Source of the DNA: Opitutia bacterium
GTDB taxonomy: Bacteria > Verrucomicrobiota > Verrucomicrobiae > Opitutales > UBA953
Length of the DNA stretch: 16,463 nucleotides
Direction of reading: 5' to 3'
NCBI GenBank assembly: GCA_947488485.1
Contig: CANKZO010000036.1
Location: 1-16,463 of the forward strand
The position numbers and the translations under genes are program-made. The notes beneath the pieces are model-generated. The model saw only the letters and a program-made list of their open reading frames with translations. It ran no database searches and had not been told where the DNA came from. Shown one piece after another: positions 14,261 to 16,463 of the stretch (the first letter of the stretch is position 1; each line of letters opens with the position of its first letter).

Positions 14261-15547
14261 CTAGTACTTCGGAAAGATGGCCGGAGTGGGGAAGCGGTCT
14301 TCGACGCGGAATTCACCGTCGCCGAGGTATTCTTCGCGCGGAAGGTCGACGGCCGGCCAGACTGCGGCGCGGATACGGACGACTTTGCCGGGGCGGATGC
14401 CTTCGATGATCAGGTCGGTCTCCATCGTGACTTGGATGCCGCTGCTGCCCGTCGGGACTTCGCCGGGAAGTTTGGTCACTTCGGCGATGGGGCCTTTGGA
14501 GGCCATGTGCGCGGGACCGTAGTGGCCGCCGGCGTGCTTCAAGGTGTTTTCCGCGGCGTTGATCAGGGCTGGTTTGCCCTTCTCGAAGTCGGCGTAGAGC
14601 GACGGGTCCATGCCGCCGAAGAGCGTCACGGTGACCTTGGCTCGGCCGAACTTGCCATACTCGACGCGTTCCACGTGGGCGGGCATCCATCGGCTGCGGA
14701 TGAAGGCCTTATGCGTTTCGGTCTGATTCTTGGCGGCACGCTGCAGCGATGCGTCGTCCAACCAGATATCTGAGATATGCAGGCGAAGGAAGATGCCGTC
14801 CGGGCAAGGTTTCCAGGTGAGTCCGAGCTGGACCTGCTGACCTTCGAGCGACTTTTTGCCTTCGGCGATGAGGTCGGCGACCGACAAGGCTTCGCGGCCA
14901 CGCCAGATGCGGGTGGCGGCGTCGAAGGTCAGTTTCTGTTCGGTGGCCTTGCCATCGCCGCCCTGCTTGGGCTCGAGCGTGGCGATGATGGGTGCGGCGG
15001 GCTTCTCGAGGTCGACGCCCTTGAGTTTCCAGGCCAAGCCCATGCGCTGGCAGTAGCTGGGCTCGTCCTCGAGCAGCAGCACGTGGTTCTCGGCCGGGAA
15101 GACGCCGATGCCGCGGTAGTGGTTGGCATCGCGATCCTTGTTGTCGACCGGCAGCACGGGCACCGAGGAAAGCTTCGGGTCAGGCGGCAGGTAGGCGGTG
15201 ATGTGCAGGATAGTGCCGAGCGGGATATCGCGGAGTTCGGCCGGCGCGCCATGGTAACGCACCATCCCGTAGGGGAGCAGGGCGAAGGGATGCGGGTCGT
15301 TACGACGGAAGACGCCGACGCCGAGCACGCGGACGCTTCCGCGCCGGTTGACGTGGTCGACGAACACGAGCTCTCCTCGATAGGTGTGAGCTTTGGCGAG
15401 CTCTGGGAATTTGCCGGCTTCCGGGCGGTAGGGACCCGATGCCTGTTCTTGGTTCTTTGTTGCTGATGCTTCGTTGGCCGCAAAAGCGCAAACTCCCAGC
15501 AAACCAAGAACGACGAACGAAGAACAACGAACAAAGAGCATTTTCAT
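14261..15547 (-). CDS. Exported protein of unrecognised family, tandem paralogue 2 (upstream copy)
   Basis: A 428-residue paralogue of the 12935-14254 product. Signal peptide about 1-23, ending VCAFA-ANE; mature N-terminus with TKNQEQ at 30-35, identical to the other copy. Conserved blocks: [17 protein letters not shown] (91-107), [16 protein letters not shown] (121-136), [19 protein letters not shown] (145-163), Cys166, LTWKPCPDG (243-251) with Cys248, HISDIWLDD (257-265), [19 protein letters not shown] (294-312), [14 protein letters not shown] (368-381) and [10 protein letters not shown] at the end. The many invariant charged and aromatic blocks suggest an enzyme or a tight binding scaffold, but no known catalytic signature is evident. 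The start overlaps the DUF1552 stop as ATGA. Paralogue 1 follows after 6 bases. Divergence is spread evenly over the protein, so both copies appear to be under selection. Confidence 0.87.
   Translation of the reverse strand: MKMLFVRCSSFVVLGLLGVCAFAANEASATKNQEQASGPYRPEAGKFPELAKAHTYRGELVFVDHVNRRGSVRVLGVGVFRRNDPHPFALLPYGMVRYHGAPAELRDIPLGTILHITAYLPPDPKLSSVPVLPVDNKDRDANHYRGIGVFPAENHVLLLEDEPSYCQRMGLAWKLKGVDLEKPAAPIIATLEPKQGGDGKATEQKLTFDAATRIWRGREALSVADLIAEGKKSLEGQQVQLGLTWKPCPDGIFLRLHISDIWLDDASLQRAAKNQTETHKAFIRSRWMPAHVERVEYGKFGRAKVTVTLFGGMDPSLYADFEKGKPALINAAENTLKHAGGHYGPAHMASKGPIAEVTKLPGEVPTGSSGIQVTMETDLIIEGIRPGKVVRIRAAVWPAVDLPREEYLGDGEFRVEDRFPTPAIFPKY
15442..15535 (-). repeat. Heptamer palindrome element, copy A (encodes signal peptide of paralogue 2)
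   Basis: Five 7-base units of the NTNGTTC type run in phase on the minus strand at 15529-15535, 15522-15528, 15515-15521, 15508-15514 and 15501-15507. After a spacer of about 24 bases the inverse units follow at 15470-15476, 15456-15462, 15449-15455 and 15442-15448. The arms GTTCTTGGTT (15445-15454) and AACCAAGAAC (15502-15511) are perfect inverse complements with a 47-base loop. The inverse half aligns unit for unit with that of copy B. All of it is within the paralogue 2 reading frame (residues about 5-36). Confidence 0.87.
15544..15547 (-). promoter_or_regulatory. ATGA start/stop overlap (translational coupling site)
   Basis: The DUF1552 TGA (15546-15544) and the paralogue 2 ATG (15547-15545) overlap on the minus strand. 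No Shine-Dalgarno motif is visible. The overlap joins the unknown paralogues to the DUF1552 gene as one translational unit. Confidence 0.77.
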
Positions 15548-16463
15548 AGCGTCACGACCTTATTGCTGTCGGCGAAGCGATCGATCTCCACGCCCATGCG
15601 CTGGGCCATGAGGAGGAGAAGATTGCTCATATGGGCGTCCGAATTGACCGGACGACTGCACACCTGGTAGTGCGCGGTGGTGAGCGTGCCGTCCTGACCG
15701 AACGTATAGCCCGGGAAGTTGGGCGTCGCCCGGTTGAAGTCCTTGTGGTTGCCGTGCTTCAGGCCGAGGTCCGAGCCGCCGGCGAGCACGAGGGGAAGGT
15801 TCGCGTTGCCGTGGCTATGGCCATAGGACATCCCGCTGCCGAAGAGCGACATCGTCGAGGCCAGGAGGGGCTTGCCGTTGAAGTCCTTGGTCTCCTCGAG
15901 GCGGCTGAGGAAGTAGCTGAACTGCTCGATGGCGAAGGTATCGTAGTTCGTCAGTTTCTCCATGTAGCCGGGGTCGCCTCCGTGGTGGCTGAGCTGGTGG
16001 CGGGATTCGGTGATGCCGATCTCGGGGATGGCGAAAGCGTCGCCTTCGCCGCCGAGGCTGAAGGTGGCGACGCGGGTGGTGTCCGTCTGGAAGGCCAGCA
16101 CCATCAGGTCATAGACGGTGCGGAAGTAGTCGCCGGCCTTGGTGGCGGGGACGTCGCGGTTGGTTCGCTGGCGATCGGACGCGGAAATCGTGGGGAGCGG
16201 CGTGTCGAGCCAGACGTCGGCGCGGCGGGTGCGGATCTCGGCTTCGCGGACCGAGGTCAGGTATTGGTCCATGCGGCCCTTGTCCTCGGCGCCCATCTTC
16301 TTCTCGAGCTGACGGACTTCTTCGAGGTTGGCGTCGAGGACGCTGCCCTTGCGGCGGAGTTCACGACGCTGGGCGGTCTTGCCGCCCTTGGGCTCTTCGA
16401 AGAGGGAAGCGAAAATCTCGCTGCAGCGGCGCATGGCCGGCAAGCGCACGCCGTCCGCGGTCC
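15544..16463 (-). CDS. DUF1552 protein, N-terminus cut off by window edge
   Basis: About 306 C-terminal residues of a DUF1552 family protein. The frame stays open through the right edge, so the true start lies outside; the in-frame GTG at 16449 is not a likely start, because it falls inside the family domain. Visible family features are a charged helical stretch around [20 protein letters not shown], then [69 protein letters not shown] and the terminal [24 protein letters not shown]1552 proteins normally carry a Tat signal at the missing N-terminus and usually follow a multi-domain DUF1587/1592/1588/1585 haem gene, so one probably precedes it outside this window. Like DUF1501 its activity is unproven. 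The cluster thus contains both known types of haem-protein partner gene. Confidence 0.94.
   Translation of the reverse strand, partial: TADGVRLPAMRRCSEIFASLFEEPKGGKTAQRRELRRKGSVLDANLEEVRQLEKKMGAEDKGRMDQYLTSVREAEIRTRRADVWLDTPLPTISASDRQRTNRDVPATKAGDYFRTVYDLMVLAFQTDTTRVATFSLGGEGDAFAIPEIGITESRHQLSHHGGDPGYMEKLTNYDTFAIEQFSYFLSRLEETKDFNGKPLLASTMSLFGSGMSYGHSHGNANLPLVLAGGSDLGLKHGNHKDFNRATPNFPGYTFGQDGTLTTAHYQVCSRPVNSDAHMSNLLLLMAQRMGVEIDRFADSNKVVTL

Noticed and set aside
16447..16449. GTG as the start of the DUF1552 gene
   Set aside because: The frame continues to the window edge, and the residues around it belong to the family domain, so it is an internal codon.
1..16463. CRISPR arrays, tRNA or rRNA genes, insertion sequences
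   Set aside because: No spaced identical repeats of CRISPR type, no cloverleaf-like or rRNA-like sequence and no transposase frame were found on either strand.

Overview
The window is GC-rich bacterial DNA (well over half G+C by eye) in which every supportable gene lies on the minus strand. Read in the direction of transcription it runs from the right edge to the left: the 3' part of a DUF1552 gene, two tandem paralogues of an unrecognised exported protein, a leucine-rich-repeat protein, an alpha/beta hydrolase, a sialate-O-acetylesterase-type SGNH esterase, a PSCyt1/PSCyt2/PSD1 haem protein, a Tat-exported DUF1501 protein, a sulfatase with a C-terminal EF-hand pair, a BD-FAE-like esterase, a jelly-roll-like lipoprotein, a small exported protein, a second lipoprotein, and the 5' part of a second sulfatase. 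The set DUF1501 + DUF1549/DUF1553 + DUF1552 + multiple sulfatases is characteristic of Planctomycetota and Verrucomicrobiota. I lean to Verrucomicrobiota (Opitutae-like), but this is inference, since no marker gene is present.

The genes are packed like one long operon. Four junctions are 4-base start/stop overlaps (ATGA or GTGA), most others are gaps of 2 to 17 bases, and the only larger gaps are 85 bases (12850-12934) and 62 bases (11009-11070). No gap reaches 300 bases. Shine-Dalgarno motifs are nearly absent, so translation is probably by coupling or by leader-independent initiation. Every gene whose 5' end is in the window encodes a signal peptide, a lipobox or a Tat signal, so the cluster codes for a periplasmic or cell-surface apparatus. 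The recognisable activities (two formylglycine-type sulfatases, three esterases, haem-binding PSD1 protein) fit removal of sulfate and acyl groups from a sulfated, esterified polysaccharide such as an algal glycan. No glycoside hydrolase, transporter, regulator or sulfatase-maturing enzyme is visible here, so such partners would have to lie elsewhere.

The most unusual structure is a family of heptanucleotide-repeat elements. Three successive gene boundaries (15442-15535, 14128-14255, 12865-12921) each carry a run of 7-base units NTNGTTC followed, after a spacer, by a run of the inverse unit GAACNAN (minus-strand orientation), so each can fold into an imperfect hairpin. Two copies lie inside the reading frames of the tandem paralogues, where they encode most of the signal peptide and the first residues of the mature protein. 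The signal peptide of the downstream paralogue therefore has a 7-residue periodicity. The third copy is non-coding. The elements flank the duplicated gene on both sides and may have mediated its duplication.
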